This document shows positions 63,387 to 64,000 of a stretch of 64,000 nt of DNA, one piece after another; the first letter of the stretch is position 1; the number at the start of each line of letters is the position of its first letter. Source of the stretch: Conchiformibius steedae. Lineage in GTDB: Bacteria; Pseudomonadota; Gammaproteobacteria; Burkholderiales; Neisseriaceae. The position numbers and the translations under genes are program-made. The notes below the pieces were generated by a model. That model searched no databases and was not told the origin of the DNA. It was given only the letters and a program-made list of their open reading frames with translations. The stretch spans positions 1,949,749 through 2,013,748 of the forward strand of contig NZ_CP059563.1 of the NCBI RefSeq assembly GCF_014054725.1, written 5' to 3'.

Positions 63387-64000
63387 TTATTCCTTGTTTA
63401 AGATTTCCGTGTTGCCGCGCAAACATACGGTCACACCATCATTTTCAGCTTGTTTTTCGGTGGACGGCTGCACCACACGCAGCAGCCATACCGCTAAAAT
63501 CGTGCCGCTGGTATTGAAACGGATACAGTTACCCGCCCGCCAGCCACCACCAAATGCCAAATGTGGCAAGGTAAAATACGGCTTGCCCGTGGCGGGATTA
63601 ACGGGGGCAAGGTCGTTAAGCGTATCCGATTGCAGCACCAAACCCAGCTGCTCGCCGTACAGGTCAAACTGGGTGTCGGATTTGAAGCGAATCAGCCAAC
63701 GCTCGGTAATTGCGCCATCGGCGGTTAATGCCATTGGGTAATCCTTAACATTGACACGGCTTAACAGCGCGTCGCCTTCTCTGATTTCTTGCCATCTGCC
63801 GCGCCATGCGTCTTGGGCAAACGGCTCGGTGGCGCGGACTTGTAAGTCGCCGCCCAGTACCGCGCTGGATACATGGGTGTTTTCCTGCGGCCAGTCGCGG
63901 GATAAAGCGTTTTGCAACTTGATTTCGCCGCTGATGTCTGTGGCGCGGATGCGGTTATGCTCTTCCCACACACAGCACGCCGTTAAGGGCATTTTGTAGC
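63387..64000 (-). CDS. Phage tail-module protein (5' part outside window)
   Basis: At least 204 residues. The frame stays open past an internal Met at 63992 to the window edge. DGAITERWLIRFKSDTQFD, APVNPATGKPYFTLP and AFGGGWRAGNCIRFNTSG are a conserved block in tail proteins of transposable siphophages, usually encoded just before the two proteins seen downstream here. It is the first visible gene of the minus-strand tail unit. Confidence 0.65.
   Translation of the reverse strand, partial: YKMPLTACCVWEEHNRIRATDISGEIKLQNALSRDWPQENTHVSSAVLGGDLQVRATEPFAQDAWRGRWQEIREGDALLSRVNVKDYPMALTADGAITERWLIRFKSDTQFDLYGEQLGLVLQSDTLNDLAPVNPATGKPYFTLPHLAFGGGWRAGNCIRFNTSGTILAVWLLRVVQPSTEKQAENDGVTVCLRGNTEILNKE

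Larger units (their letters stand above)
55386..64000. mobile_element. Mu-type transposable prophage, right-end part (continues past window)
   Basis: From the broken Sel1 gene to the window end all genes are phage-like. Tail-tip proteins read toward the end, followed by a membrane GIY-YIG protein, a Com-like zinc finger and two D12 methylases. In Mu, com-mom lies at the right end in the same relation. The boundary coincides with three transposase-site-like repeats. A 5' TG at 55386-55387 would be the terminal dinucleotide. The replication, head and integrase/transposase genes and the left end are outside the window. Confidence 0.8.

Overview
The window looks like chromosome of a member of the Neisseriaceae (Betaproteobacteria), with a prophage at its right end. 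Three blocks have the Neisseria-type order: minC-minD-minE-oxyR, tpiA-secG-tRNA-Leu, and the peptidoglycan O-acetylation set patA-patB-ape1. FbpABC, OxyR, HisZ and GlnE are of the neisserial/betaproteobacterial type. DNA-uptake-like words are present but sparse and of mixed dialect: a GCCGTCTGAA core near 892, AGGCTGCCTGAA at 53796, and AGGCTGTCTGAA at 52307 and 56023. I would not name a species. Genes are densely packed, and no gene-free stretch exceeds about 300 bases.

Layout of the chromosomal part. 1-3500: peptidoglycan O-acetylation (patA, patB, ape1 partial). 3.7-9.7 kb: dnaK with two heat-shock-type promoters, then iron uptake with fbpA divergent from fbpBC. 9.8-11.5 kb: an envelope-stress-like set (DUF350, SPFH-SHOCT, PspC). 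11.5-13 kb: tRNA-Leu, secG, tpiA. 13-18.4 kb: a membrane spermidine-synthase-like protein, tilS, a zinc-ribbon nuclease related to the Card1/Can2 effector domain, and purA. 18.4-27.8 kb: comEC, a DUF1877 protein, a membrane protein, ubiD, a dihydrolipoyl dehydrogenase, hisZ and potD. 27.8-36 kb: glnE, oxyR-minEDC, a D-2-hydroxyacid dehydrogenase, gpxA and rpsO. 36-46 kb: a DUF2185 protein, ribH, nusB, pdxH, a DUF4178 protein, pepA, galE, mltA, trmB, ybeY and corC. 46-48.8 kb: a run of four small secreted proteins, two of them recent duplicates, then a frameshifted DUF4303 gene. 48.9-54.7 kb: parE, an ankyrin lipoprotein, miaB and an MscS channel.

From about 55386 to the end of the window lies one end of what looks like a Mu-type transposable prophage. 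A Sel1-repeat gene is cut off exactly where three copies of an 18-bp word (TTTGCG....TTTTG.CA) begin. Two of these copies are direct and 22 bp apart, and one is inverted. This resembles the transposase-binding end of a transposable phage. Reading inward, the prophage carries a small plus-strand gene, then a minus-strand block: tail-tip proteins, a membrane-anchored DUF4041/GIY-YIG protein, a Mu Com-like zinc finger and two D12-class DNA adenine methylases. Both methylase genes have the same 18-nt motif exactly 16 nt before the start codon, a candidate target for Com-type translational control.

Small non-autonomous repeats are a second theme. A 64-bp inverted-repeat element flanked by TA and a diverged one-ended copy both supply the TAG stop codon of the gene before them. 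A nested G/C-rich hairpin element lies between pepA and galE, and a 100-bp inverted repeat lies between convergent genes at 48.8 kb.
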